Below, piece after piece: positions 45,067 through 56,205 of a stretch of DNA of 64,000 nucleotides (positions are counted from its first letter, which is position 1; every line of letters begins with the position of its first letter). The notes beneath the pieces are model-generated. The model ran no database searches. It was not told the origin of the DNA and saw nothing but the letters and a program-made list of their open reading frames with translations. Source of the DNA: Dryococelus australis (taxonomy: Eukaryota; Arthropoda; Insecta; Phasmatodea; Phasmatidae); NCBI GenBank assembly GCA_029891345.1, contig CM057003.1:14858709-14922708 (forward strand), written 5' to 3'. Both the position numbers and the translations under genes were made by a program.

Positions 45067-46020
45067 TATGCATTGTTGATAAGAGGGAGGGAGGTGGCAT
45101 TGGGGATGGAATACTTGATCAGTATCTTCCATGCACGGAAAGGTGGGGCCGGTCATTGTGGTCTCTGCTTGAAGTGAGGTCACATAGTGACGTGCTTGCA
45201 GCCTATGGGTATTCACTGCAACATCAGTTAAGGTAAGGGAGGCGATAATTCGTAATAATAATAAGACGAATAAGCTAATCGGTAAGTTGATGCCCTTTTG
45301 GTGGTCAGTCACAACATGGCCACCAGCGATGTGTGTGTGTGTGTGTGTGTGTGTGCGCGTGCGCGCCCATGTGAGTAGCATTATTGTTGGTTCTGGGACA
45401 CCTGGCTTCTGGCTCGGGACACAGGGACACAAAAATGTATGTTAGGGCCTCATCACAAAGAATTCCGATTTTATTTCCGTCGTGGAAATTTCCAGACTGT
45501 TCGTTACGATGGTAGTAGCCATTTTGGCAGCCAGTATACATTTAAAGGTTAAACCGATGGTGGCATTCATTTAGGCAGCAAGTGAAAGAATAAATAAATA
45601 AATATATATGTTTTGCACCGACTGGTAGCATTTATTGTCCCTGACAGACATCTGGAGGAAGCAGTGTACATGTGTGCATGTGATCGTTCGAGATGTTTCT
45701 TGCTGCTCCATTCGAAGTCAATCGAAATAAAAAAAAATTGCCACTGGCTCGCGACATGGAGGCCACCAACGCTTTGGAAATTACAGCCTTCTATGCATTT
45801 ATGTAAGCATAGGTCGTACTTGACCTGAGACTAGTAGGGTGTCTTGGAATGGGGTTTTCCCCCTCCACTCTGAATGTGTGAGCAGGACATGCACAATTTC
45901 GGTAGAAAGGATGGAAAACACAAGAACTGTAAGACTAATATTTGTTGGGAGCACCCAGAGACCACTGATTAGAATTATAGAGTAGGAAATGCTATCAGGG
46001 AGACCTCCCACCTATGATTG

Positions 46021-46330
46021 ATGCCTATGTTATGAATTTGACACCTATAACTTTAATACTTCGGAAATTATGGCCAACTATGCTTATAGGTAGCCGTATG
46101 TCATACTTGACCATGACCCCATTACCATAGTGGGGGTTGATGCCTATGTTATGAATTTGCCAACTATAACTAAAATGGTTCGGTAATTATAGGCAACTAT
46201 GTATATGTTGGCATAGGGAATACTTGACCCCGCGACCCTTCTCATAGTCATGATTGATGCCTAAGTTAAGAATTTGCAACTATAACTTAAATAGTTCGGA
46301 AATTACAGCCAACTATGATTACATATATTA
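46021..46330 (-). repeat. 119-bp subrepeat array in the right foldback arm, three units
   Basis: Units begin near 46021, 46140 and 46257 and are inverse to the left-arm array, which has four. A partial unit lies near 45775-45830. Confidence 0.8.
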
Positions 46331-47205
46331 TACACACAGACTGCTGGGGGGGGGGGGCAGTGTACTAGTATAAAATATTGAGTTCTGGCTCACTTGGCTC
46401 CGGGCTTGAGACACAAGGACACAAATATGTAAGTTGAGGTCTCATCACAAAAAAATCCGACTGACAGACCACTGGAGGAGGCAGTGTACGTGCGCACGTG
46501 ATCGTTCGAGAAGTTTCTGGCCACCACATTCAATGTTTGCCACTGCCACTGGCCACCAAAATGGTCGACATCCTCAGCAGGCCACCAATTGCCCTGAGTA
46601 GACATAGTTCATCGATACCAACACAGCCACCGGGAATGATTTCCAAATTTTTACAGGAATTTGAGAAGCTCCGAATTTGAGAGAAGCTCCGACCGATTTA
46701 ACCGCATTGAGCAAACCTCAGCTGCAATGTGCAAACTGCCAGCCGAGTTGTGCAAAGGCACTTTTTGGGACTGGCTACCAAGATAGCCGCAGTCAGCGGG
46801 AGGAACATTCGGAAATTTTTGCGGGACAGAGGGAAAAACAATGTTTTTTTTTTACCCCAAATCTGCCATTTTGGACGGAAAAAGGGAAATCCAAGTTGGT
46901 CACAGTAAGTACTGACTGGCAAAATAGCCGTCCTGGCTTGCAAAGTGGTCACCGTCAGTACTGACTGACAAAATGGCCTCTATGTGATGAGACCTTAACT
47001 TACATTTTTGTGTCCGTGTGTCGTGAGCTAGAAGCCAGGCGAGCTAGAACCGCCTTTTTTATACTACTGATATGTGTTGAATAGGCAACATATAACTTTG
47101 ATAATTTTGTTCTGTAAGCTTCATATGTGTGTACCTAATTTTACTTTTCCTTCAACAAATGTGTTATTTTGGTTACACTGTTGTATGCTGAACTATACTG
47201 TTGCG

Positions 47206-47979
47206 TGTGACGCCCCCCGAGGGACGTATCTTAGTTTATGAATAATGAAGGTCTCAAAGCAAAAGAAACTAAATTTGATTTCTAATTTATTCACTCTGCT
47301 ATTATTTCCATTAAACTATCTGCCTCCTCTTTTGCTCGTTTTATTTAACAATGAGCACGATATTTAATGTATATTTCAACTCTAATTAACGTCCTTCTCA
47401 ATTGTCTCTGTTGGTTACAGTCAATTAACTCATACACATTATGAACACATGTTCAGAGTATTTGTTGCCATCATTTATAATGCATTTTACTCACGGATCT
47501 AATCCAATAGACCAGTCTGCCAGCTACACCCTTCAGTGCTTGATACTCGCAGTCGCAGACTTCTCTTCAGCTGATCACTTCTCTAGTCGCTCGTTAGTTA
47601 ATCCATCACTCGGAACTCAGCCACTCATTCACTCATCAACTACAACTCAACTCCCGGCCCGTAGGCCTGCTGCAATATTAGAGCGTTGTCCCGACCATCT
47701 CGAAGGTTTCATGCACCCCCGAGTCACACTGAGAGAACGAGGTCGGTAATCCAGAACATTCTTCAGATAAACGCAGAAATGTATACAACAGGGTCAGCAG
47801 CGTGCATCGAAAGAGATTATCGTGTCGGCTAGCTTTTTGTAACTTAAAAGCGGTTCACTTGCCTGCCATTCAAAACATTCCATTGACGTGCTGTCCCGTT
47901 ATACCACTACTGTCACTTTCTTCCGCCCGCTCGCGCAGGGTGGGCCAAGGTCAGTAGCACAGACCAGCGACATGTAACA
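47206..47979 (+). mobile_element. possible LTR-like unit
   Basis: It begins TGTGACGCC and ends ATGTAACA. In layout (AT-rich first part, then GC-richer part with CCAGAACATTCTT at 47751) it resembles the 22530 unit, but continuous similarity is weak and no target duplication was seen. The 102-codon frame at 47441-47749 has no known motif. Confidence 0.3.
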
Positions 47980-48844
47980 ATGTGTTTTACGAAACTCCAG
48001 GGCTAGAGATGCAGCGGTCTTCGCTGCCCTCTCAAAATACCTACGGCCGCAAGTTTAATATGCAAATATTGCCACTTCGGGCCAGTCAACCCGATCACGA
48101 TTTGTGTAATATTAACTCGTTTTCCCGATACATGCTATCAACCAAATATGTAACTAAACATATACCCTATACATCCCGATAAATTTGTTTGCTCGTTGCC
48201 ATCTGCCTGAAGGTAGCTGAGTCCCTGGAATATTGAATATTTAGCTATTTAACAAAGTTGACCACGGAAAAAAATTATTAAAATTGTGGCTACTCCTAAT
48301 TTTTTATTAAATAACTTTTTGGCAAGCATGCCTTGAAGTTAAGACCTTTCGATTGCCCGTGTTCAGTTTTCTGGAAAATTGTTTGGTTGGTTTTATTCGG
48401 ACTTTGCTAAATAGAAATATTTTGACTTTGACTAGTGGTTTTTCAAACACCATGGGATCTAAAAAATATATGTATCTGACGGAAAAGTAATCACAGATAA
48501 TGTTTAAAAGTTTAACAGTATGTACGTATATACACCCTTAAATAATATCATTTCCATTGAAAGTTGCGGTTAAGTTAACAGCCCGCGGAAGAGGATAAGG
48601 CCTTGCTTAATACATTTTCTGAAGACAGCAAAGTTTAACATATATACAATTCTCACCATTATTACCTGAATCTATGCCCGAATGAAAATATCAGTTGTTT
48701 CTTCACGGCCATTACAAAATAATAAGATATTTATCGCAATGAAAACGCAAGACCGTATCCACGGTTACGGAGCCTTATTTTATAAATAGTTCATAATGCC
48801 AATGTATTGGACAGAAAAGTGAAAACTGAAAGGTTGAGAACAGC
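47980..48844. other. unassigned AT-rich stretch
   Basis: I see no supported feature here. Confidence 0.5.
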
Positions 48845-49097
48845 GAGTGAGTGAAGAGATTTGGGCGGCTCTCAACAGCGGGGTCTTGATAGAGGTAAAA
48901 TTGAGCAATGCCGGAATGAAATGGCGTGGGTGGGGAGGGGGGGGGGTGACGGGAGAGCCTCGAGAAAACCCTCTGACCTGCGGCATCGACCGTCACGATT
49001 CCCACGTGCGATAATCCAGGAGTGACCCGGCAGGGAATTGAACCCGGGTTCGCCTTGGTGGTAGGCGAGCAGGATAACCACTCAGCCACCGCGGCAC
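48845..49097 (-). mobile_element. tRNA-derived SINE (family 1), near full length
   Basis: The minus strand starts GGTGCCGCGGTGGCTGAGTG (A box), then GGTTATCC and a B box GGTTCAATTCC. It runs through GGGAATCGTGACGGTCGATG, GAGGGTTTTCTCGAGGCTCT and the ATTCCGGCATTGCTC block to CCGCCCAAATCTCTTCACTC. Confidence 0.9.
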
Positions 49098-49855
49098 CAT
49101 ATTTAAAACAGCAGAGACTAACATGTAGCCTTTCGCGGCCAGCTTTTCTCTTAGATTCACGCGTTCTCTTTTTAGGTGTTTAATTTCTAACCCGGCGATC
49201 TGCAAAACATGCGGTGCATTCATTGAAAGTTATAAACCAAGTACCCATTATATAAGGGTATCTCTTGACGGAGCTGCCAGGTCTGTACTTACGTCATTTT
49301 CGAGCTCGTTGCTAATGCGTAGCTGATTAAACCCCAAAGTTTGAAAAAATCCCTTCCAGTAATTAGGCGTCATTTAACTTGAACTATACCTTTTATACTC
49401 GCAATTAATTCGGCAGGAAATTGGGGTCGTAGTCCCGAGATTTAATACCTTAACAACAGTGCAGCGCTAATATTTATGGCCAATTCATGTTTTTTTATAT
49501 TTTATTTTACGTACATTAAAGTTAAGTGTGGTGTAGTAGCCACTTAAAGTAAAAATTTTTCAAACAATTAAATATTTTCAGATGTTCTTGGAGATACACG
49601 GGGTCGTAGTGGAAAAAAAAAAAAAAGTTCGTCTCTTACCACTGGGAATTAGGTTCAATGCTCGGCAGGCTAAAACGTTCATACACATACATACATACAT
49701 ACACACACACATACATCCTCACATCATTTCGGAGAGAGTTTGCGCACCTTTACGGATCCCATGCAGCCGATGGTATATCCCGCCTGCCTCATCGCTGGCA
49801 ACGAACCATGGACAACCTTGGTGACTACTTTGAAGGGTGTTAATGTTTATGTAAA
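49098..49855. other. unassigned stretch with an (ATAC)n microsatellite
   Basis: ATAC and CA repeats lie at 49681-49713, and an A run near 49613-49626. Nothing else is recognised. Confidence 0.5.
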
Positions 49856-50652
49856 GCAACTGCCTATGGAGCATTGCACCCGACTGTACAATGTGAAGAA
49901 CTCATTAAAAAATTAGTACATACACCATAAGAATTGTCAGAAAGGTGTGATTTTTGCTGTATATGAAAGAAGAGAGTGTATATTTTCCAACATTATAAAA
50001 CAATTTACAAAAATATACGTTTTAAATATATGTAATTAATCAATCGATAGAGTCCTCATTTTTAACAATATTTAAGCGCTTTTCCGCTTTGGATTCGGAA
50101 AGCTGAATTTACAAGAAAATCTTCAAGAAAGATCTTCATAATATTTACTGTGATCATGTCTGTCATCATAGCATTTATGTATCATATCAATTTTATAATT
50201 AGCTTTACTTGCGTCAATTTCAGCCATAGATGTTTGTGACAAATAGAGGCACATGTAATATATTATAAAAATTATTTCCTACATGATTATTTCAATTTAC
50301 TTACACACAACCATAGTAAACTTTATGACGATATTCCATGAAGATTTTCTTACAAATTCTGCTTTTGAAGCATCCAGAATGGAAATTTGCTTTAATTTTG
50401 TTAAAAAATACAACTATTTTAATCGATTATTTTTTCACATTTAAAAAGTATATTTTATAATTTTGTAAAATGCATACATTCTTCTTTCATATAAAGCATA
50501 AAACGCACTTTTCTGACCATTTTTATAAGGTTTGTACTACTTTATTTATGAGTTCTTCACGTTGTACAGTCGGGTCCTGCAGTGCTCCATAGGCAGTTTA
50601 TTTATGAGTTCTTCACGTTGTACAGTCGGGTCCTGCAGTGCTCCATAGGCAG
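49856..50652. mobile_element. long-TIR element with a duplicated right end
   Basis: The left end (ACTGCCTATGGAGCATTGCA, CCCGACTGTACAATGTGAAG) and the right end reversed (CTGCCTATGGAGCACTGCAG, ACCCGACTGTACAACGTGAA) match. The inverse similarity continues about 170 bp inward (ATATGAAAGAAGA, ACATTATAAAA-like blocks). The outermost 56 bp of the right side is present twice, exactly, at 50541-50596 and 50597-50652. The middle is AT-rich and non-coding. Confidence 0.85.
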
Positions 50653-50660
50653 TTTATTTA

Positions 50661-51117
50661 CTCCAACCTCGCACACGTACGATACTTACCCGTTCACATG
50701 AGTGTATATAGAATGTAAGAGAATAAATCAATGAAATGGTGATTTGAAGCAGCCATGTTTGTCTTGGTTCCTTGCAGGACATTCCTGCATCCATACCACG
50801 TGTGGCGTCACCTTTAAAAACATACTTGTCGTACACGCTCAACTTCGCATAGTACATTTCCTGTGTTTGGTCATTTTTGGGAGATTAACAATAGTTGCCA
50901 TGACTTCTGAATCAGCCCTCGTGTATTGAAAATGTGGTATAAGATGCCGTTGGCATGTCGCTTTTATCGGTTTGCTCCATTTAGCATTCCGTTTCTGCCC
51001 TTCCAGATCTGTCTAATAACCTGAGCTGTTAAACGCTGCCGATTGAGCTTTACTGAGCACCTAAGATTATAAACGATACTAGGGGGAGCTTTAAAATAAT
51101 TAATATTATGCTAGCTA
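50661..51117. other. unassigned stretch
   Basis: I see no supported feature here. Confidence 0.5.
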
Positions 51118-51529
51118 TATGCTATTCGCGGTAAATGAACACTTTCGAAAACCCTGCTCGTGATCTGTACATTGTGTATTCTTCCGCCTTATGTAAAATT
51201 AACATTGCCGTGGGTCTCTTCACTGCATGCACGCGTCCGTCAAGTGAATCTGTGAAATTATTATAAATGTAAATATTGTTTAAATCTGTTCATTTTTATA
51301 CTTCGATGCATTAAAAAAACGCGAGAGAATTAATTTAAGTTATCACAAATGGTTACCACACACTTTTTATTCGACGTTATGATATTGAACTACACTACTT
51401 TCCCTCTGTCTTTACCAACTTTAGTGGGCGCATCTGACTCGGTGAGCACGTTAAAATATACGCAGACAGGGGCAATGACATTTTTCTAAGGTTTGTTTCA
51501 AAAGTACTCACTTTATCGTGAACATCCTT
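51118..51529 (+). mobile_element. MITE family E, long form (E2)
   Basis: It starts TATGCTATTCGCGGTAAATG and ends AGTACTCACTTTATCGTGAA plus CATCCT. The interior CCTTATGTAAAATTAACATT and the AAATTATTATAAATGTAAAT region match the other long forms. Confidence 0.85.
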
Positions 51530-51560
51530 CAATTGATTATAGCAATCAATGTATAATACC

Positions 51561-51839
51561 TAGGGATATGAACAATTCGCGAGTTCAATGACCTGCAGGC
51601 TAGACTGCACAGTCATGTGTGTATTCGAGCCTGAGATGTTTGTTTATTGGCTGCTGCCCCACAGAGTAGCCAGTGCTACTTCACACCTGGGAGTATGGTA
51701 CTCGCTACTTGGCTATTGGCTCGGAGCCGTCCAGGGCGTGTTTAATAAACTGCGATCCGATTGCAAAGTCAACTTCAGTGCACACGTGTTTGACGTCTAT
51801 CTTGTCCTGATAATAACTCGCGAAATGTTCCTATCCATG
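51561..51839 (+). mobile_element. hAT-type MITE family A with perfect 8-bp target duplication
   Basis: ATAATACC lies at 51553-51560 and 51840-51847. The 5' end is TAGGGATATGAACAATTCGC; the 3' end reads CGCGAAATGTTCCTATCC and then a decayed terminus. About 15 bp around the middle ATTGGCT block are missing relative to other copies. Confidence 0.93.
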
Positions 51840-51969
51840 ATAATACCACATCACATTCTGATTATAACCTAATTGGAGGGTATCCACATTGTCCATGTTG
51901 CCGTACGCTGATTCATGTGGCGGGCGGTTAGCGACGGCTGGAAACAGCCACCACCTGCGCACGTTCTCT

Positions 51970-52212
51970 TGGTCCGACACGTTATACTTCAAATCACTGT
52001 AGTGTCGTTTGCCTACCTTGATTGGCTGAAGTACTTTTAGGCACTTGCTAACTGTCTGCGCACGAATCACGCAGGAGCTGTGCCGATATGGCCCGGTCAA
52101 ATATGAAAACGGCTCTCAAACAGACAACAACCAATAGCAACTGGCTGCGTGTTTATTGTATTGAAGTCTGCCGTCTACTGATATCGTTTCGCGAAAACTC
52201 GCATCTCTACAG
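51970..52212 (+). mobile_element. MITE family D, 5'-truncated
   Basis: It keeps GTCGTTTGCCTACCTTGATT, GCACGAATCACGCAGGAGC, CAAATATGAAAAC and the 3' end TCGTTTCGCGAAAACTCGCA. The first 20-30 bp, including the left TIR, are missing. Confidence 0.8.
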
Positions 52213-52659
52213 ATGGCAGAAGACCCCGCTCATAGCTCAAGTTTGAAGACCCCGCTCAAGTTTTCGGTCCCGTTTACTGGCCGTTGGACGGGGTTCCTGC
52301 TTTGCCTTTCGCAAGGTGTTTCGACAACTACGACTCGTATCCTGGAATGATGTTTGAAGGCGTGATCAGGCAGGCCGTCCAGCTAAGGCCTGATCACAGT
52401 TCGTAACACCTTGCAATTATAAACTTCTACATGTTACGGATATACAGTAAATTAAATTCACACAAAGAAGAAACTGCAGGTGACGACAGTGTAATTAAGG
52501 CCTTTCAAAATTTTTCTTTTAAGCTATTTTTTATGTTCAAGCCACTTTTTAGTATCATTATTGTCATGCAGCTAATAAATACGGTGTATACTTTCACATC
52601 CTTCAAAAGTTAAAGTCTGAGACTGCAATAAAACATATTTATTAGTGGTTAATGCCTGT
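52213..52659. other. unassigned stretch
   Basis: AGACCCCGCTCA occurs twice (about 52221 and 52247). Nothing else is recognised. Confidence 0.45.
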
Positions 52660-52702
52660 TGGGAGGGCCTTAAAAAGTGCTCACTTTATCGTGAACAGCC
52701 TA
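52660..52702 (+). mobile_element. MITE family E, 3' terminal fragment
   Basis: AAAAGTGCTCACTTTATCGT and GAACAGCCTA are the family 3' end. The rest of the element is absent; a SINE begins at the next base. Confidence 0.75.
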
Positions 52703-52975
52703 TAGTAGTCGGGCAACTCGCCTCCAGACAAGGTGAATATGGTTCGATTCCCAGCGGAGTCTCCCCCGGATTTCCGCATGTGGGAATCCTGCCTGACGAT
52801 TTTGGTCTTTGGCGGGTTTTCTCTCATGGATCCCCCGTTTCCCCCATCATTGCATTCCGACGCTGTTCCAGTCTCATCTCATTTCACCCTCAACGGCTCT
52901 CAAGAAGTTTGTGTTAACAGCCGCCCGAATCTCTTCACTCGCTTACCTCAACCTCACTCTCAACTCGCATCAAGA
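52703..52975 (+). mobile_element. tRNA-derived SINE (family 1), head truncated
   Basis: It begins inside the tRNA-like head (CGGGCAACTCGCCTCCAGAC), keeps the B box GGTTCGATTCC and then the family body to CCGCCCGAATCTCTTCACTC. It directly abuts the MITE E end. Confidence 0.9.
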
Positions 52976-53710
52976 GACTAAGGTGCCCAACGCCCTAGGG
53001 GGGAAAACGTAATAAAAATTCCCGTTGAAAGTAGCAGGCAATCCCCGTCGAGCGAAGACGGATCAGAGCTCACGTCTTCCCGGCCCATTCGAGCCGAAGA
53101 GGTTCCTTTTTTCTTTTTTTTTTTACGAGTGATACTTCTCCCTTCGGCGGTGGATTCTCCATAAATCGGTCATCCCTCCCTCTTCGCGATGGCATGCGGC
53201 TGATCTCCTCCGACCCGGAGGGATGCTGGGAGATAGTCCGGAGCATTTCGGCGGGCGGATGTAAACAGCGCTGAAAGACCCCGGCACAGGACTGTTGAAT
53301 GCGGAAGGGGACGTAAGAAGTGGAGTGGGACTCTGGTTTATCCGGATGCCTGCGATCCCCTGGTGGCATTCTGATGCAAAGCAGTAGAGTGTGAATTTGG
53401 GGGGGGGGGGGGCTGGGGCAGTTTTCTCTCGGCCTGCGTGGGGGTATGGGGAGATCCAACGGCTTTCACCGCTTCCCCTATCTGCCATCCAGCTCGTTTC
53501 ACCCCTTCCAACCCCTTCCTCTCGCGGACCGGGCGCTCCAGCGCGCTAACTGCGTTCCGCGCGGGAACAAGCCCGCCTCATCAGCGCGCGCGCGCGCTCT
53601 CTCGCGTCGGAACTGCATTACAAACAACAGCAAGCAGTTTCTGTGACGCGCACGTGTCGAGATTTCATTAACGCGACTCCCTCGCGCCAGACGTTCGCCG
53701 GTTCACGGAT
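52976..53710. other. CpG-rich island with G and CG tracts
   Basis: The GC-rich DNA has a G run at 53400-53412 and a (CG)n-like patch at 53584-53597. Frames of 121-129 codons are open on the minus strand and shorter ones on the plus strand, with no known domain. A ZNF143/Staf-like box lies at 53215-53232. Confidence 0.4.
53215..53232 (-). promoter_or_regulatory. possible ZNF143/Staf-type binding site
   Basis: The minus strand reads CTCCCAGCATCCCTCCGG, which fits 16 of 18 positions of the SBS consensus as I remember it (YWCCCRNMATSCMYYRCR). That consensus is from vertebrates; its use in this species is inference. Confidence 0.3.
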
Positions 53711-54246
53711 CCCTGGCACGACCGTGTAGTTGGAAGTCTGTTCACGTATATAACTTAACTTATTGACACTTTGAAGCTCACGCTCGAGTGTAGCTCGAGC
53801 AAAAATATTTCGAGAATTTCTTTGTCATTGAATAGGAAACTAGTATTGCCGTGCAATCGTTGTACTGGCTGTGTTTAAAATAATCTTACAAGAACTCTAC
53901 AGCTCAGCAACAATAACTTTCCTGATTACGAAAATATTTTTGTTGCATCTCAGTAAAAGTATAGGTGTGATTGTAAAACTTCTTACGCAAATAAAGACAT
54001 TTGACTGAGACAAAATCAAATCGGTGACTTAGTGACTGATGACCATCCAATAATGAACGCTGTAGAGCACAGTAGGCGTGTCCATTGTCATGTTGGCCTG
54101 CACTAGAACTGCAGTGAGTGGGAACACGGAGACCAATGGAACCTGTGTTCCTGCAGTGGTAGATATAAGTAACTCACTTCTAAGTTGTCTTGGTTGTCTT
54201 GTAAATGTCTGCTGACCTCAAAGTGGTAAATGAAAAATTTGCTTCG
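53711..54246. other. unassigned stretch
   Basis: I see no supported feature here. Confidence 0.5.
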
Positions 54247-54254
54247 GCTATAAG

Positions 54255-54764
54255 TAGGGACAACGGCACTTCACTAAAGGATTTCCATGCACGCTAAATT
54301 TTAATACTCTATAGGGTTCCAGCAGTTTTTTTCTTATTAGTGGGGTGACTTTGTGAGGATGGATATATATATGCATACATACACACACACACACACACTT
54401 GGCAGGCCAATCTGAATTAAGTAACTCCGGTAGCGTACGTCTGTGATTCGCGGGCAGACACCTAAGACGAGTAACGCCTAGATCGTCCCATCACGAATAG
54501 AAATAGAATTTGTAGCTTAAATGACGGGCTCCCAGACTAACAGCCACCTTCCCACAAAAAAAATGCGTATCTATATAACTAATATACTGTTTGTTAAATT
54601 GTAGTAGTCATGGTAGAATTGAACATTCTGTATGGCTGTACTGCTAAGTAGGGCAATGTATTAAATTAAAAAAATAAAAAATAAATTAGGAACGTGGATT
54701 TGAGCTAATGTGTTATGCAGTATAATTGGTCGTGAAATATTTTCGCGAAATGCGAGTGTCCCTA
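54255..54764 (+). mobile_element. hAT-type MITE family F with 8-bp target duplication
   Basis: The left end is TAGGGACAACGGCACTTCAC and the right end reversed TAGGGACACTCGCATTTCGC. Flanks GCTATAAG (54247-54254) and GCTATAAA (54765-54772) match 7 of 8. The interior CTTGGCAGGCCAATCTGAAT and GTCTGTGATTCGCGGGCAGA is shared with 58390-58983 in inverse orientation. A (CA)n tract at 54379-54399 has expanded inside. Confidence 0.85.
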
Positions 54765-54772
54765 GCTATAAA

Positions 54773-55070
54773 TAGGAACCTGCAAAATTCGCGTTATTAT
54801 TTGGCGTCAGGCTAAACTTCGCGGTACTATGCATACTCGAGCCGGCGTCGTTTCTCCATTGGTTGCCCCCTTGAAGAGAAGTCCATTACCTTTCTGGCTG
54901 AACTGCACGTGATTGGGGCACACAATTATTGCGAAGTGTTCATTTACTGACGCAGGGTTACCTGGCGCGTGTCAAATAAAGTACGGTCCAATCACAAACG
55001 TATTGCAAAGGTACGTGTGTTTTAAGTTTAATATGTCCCTAAATAACAATGCGAATTTTGCAGGTATCTA
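54773..55070 (+). mobile_element. hAT-type MITE family C, adjacent to family F
   Basis: The ends are TAGGAACCTGCAAAATTCGC and, reversed, TAGATACCTGCAAAATTCGC. The left flank GCTATAAA is at the same time the right target duplication of family F; the right flank is GTTATTAC (5 of 8). Confidence 0.88.
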
Positions 55071-55830
55071 GTTATTACAGAGGTTTGTCGCAGAGTAGAT
55101 AAGTATACAGAGGGGGAAAGGCGTAACTGCTGCTTTTACGCGGTCGTACACATTCTCTGCATTGGATCAACAGCAAGCAAAATATTTGTTTGAAATAAGG
55201 TCAAAAATATATTTAGTTGCCCCAACAAAATATTGTGTTAGTAAAACAAAACTGGAAAAGAAAAATTAATGTGGTTTATCTAACAAAATACACGTTTGGA
55301 TAAACACTTTCTATGGGCTGGGACAAACTAAATTACTGTCAACAAAATACTTTGCTGAATCAACGGCGATTGCGCGGAACAGAAGCTGGATCGACCATGT
55401 GTTTGCTAAAAAAAATTTTTCATTCATATATTACGTACTACACATCCTGCAAGCAGTGGACATTATATTAAAAACAACCTTTATAAATGTTAGGTGCACA
55501 TTTCAGAAGGCCGCTGAAAGGTGTGCAGAGCTCCAGCAGAAAACGTTTTATTAAAAAACCCTCCAACGTGGCTGGGTGAGGTCCACTTAAGAATAGCATT
55601 TAAGAAACGTTGCGCGTCTATATATGTTTTTCAGTTCCTCCATTTCTCTTTAAAGCGTGTGATAGTGAAAATGGCTCAAACAGGTGTTTTCACAGTTAAT
55701 TTTAGGTATGAACATGCCAGTACAAAATATTTAAAAGAACGATAGGGATGTGCATCAAACATTTATTTTTATTATTACGTCATAAAATGATAGGGTCTTC
55801 TCTGAAAGTCTCGTAGAGGCGCGTTATCGA
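55071..55830. other. stretch with motifs of the CACTGAG element, otherwise unassigned
   Basis: At 55140-55400 there are repeated ACAAAATATTTTG, CAACAAAATA and TTTGTTTGAAATAA-like motifs of the kind seen in the 15578-17065 element. No CACTGAG end was found. Confidence 0.35.
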
Positions 55831-55905
55831 CGGCGAGGCTTTGCGCGCAGAGGCGATGAGAGAGCTGATGCGCATGTCTCGGTCGCCCCTAGCGCTCCCA
55901 CCATT
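55831..55905. repeat. short GC-rich dispersed family, copy 3
   Basis: TTGCGCGCAGAGGCGATGAG and GTCGCCCCTAGCGCTCCC parallel the copies near 3085 and 9765. Confidence 0.45.
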
Positions 55906-55965
55906 TTAGGCCTCGGACGTGCAGCATTCCTTCAACCAAGCGGCCACCAGGACTGTTGGGTTGAA

Positions 55966-56205
55966 AGTATGGTGTAGTGGTTAGACTTCTCGCCTCCCCA
56001 CCAAGGCGAATCATGTTAGATTCCCATCGGGGTCGCTCCCGGATTTTTCGCATGTGGTGACAGACGCTGCCATTGGCTTGCGGGGTTTTCTCAGGGCACT
56101 GCTGTTTTTCCCGCCCTTGCATTCTGACGCTGCTCTATTCTCGCCTCACATTCCCGTCGTCGACTCTCAATACCTTGCTAAGCGAGAGCCAAAATCTCTC
56201 TCTTT
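55966..56205 (+). mobile_element. tRNA-derived SINE (family 1)
   Basis: The A box (TGGTGTAGTGGTTAGACTTC), a decayed B box (TGTTAGATTCC), TTTTTCGCATGTGG, a GGGGTTTTCTCAGGGCACTG block and GCATTCTGACGCTGCTC follow the family order. The tail is decayed. Confidence 0.85.

Larger units (their letters stand above)
42527..47068. mobile_element. 4.54-kb foldback element (giant inverted repeat)
   Basis: A left arm (42527-44857) and a right arm (45067-47068) are inverse copies about a 209-bp centre. Outer ends are AGTAGTATAAAAAAGG on each side, followed inward by GGCTCGGGACACAGGGACAC. Matching pairs continue through the TTTGCACATTGCGGCTGAGG, TCAAATTCGGAGCTTCTC, CATAGTTGGCTATAATTTCC and CTTTTGGTGGTCAGTCACAA blocks to the centre. 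The arms are built from tandem and inverted subrepeats, as in Drosophila FB foldback elements, which also lack long open frames. I found no target duplication. The arms are diverged by roughly a tenth to a fifth by eye. Confidence 0.9.

Noticed and set aside
42527-47068. rejection of the foldback as a simple assembly inversion
   Set aside because: The arms differ by many substitutions and by subrepeat number, which an assembly artefact of one sequence would not produce. An assembly cause is unlikely, though not excluded.
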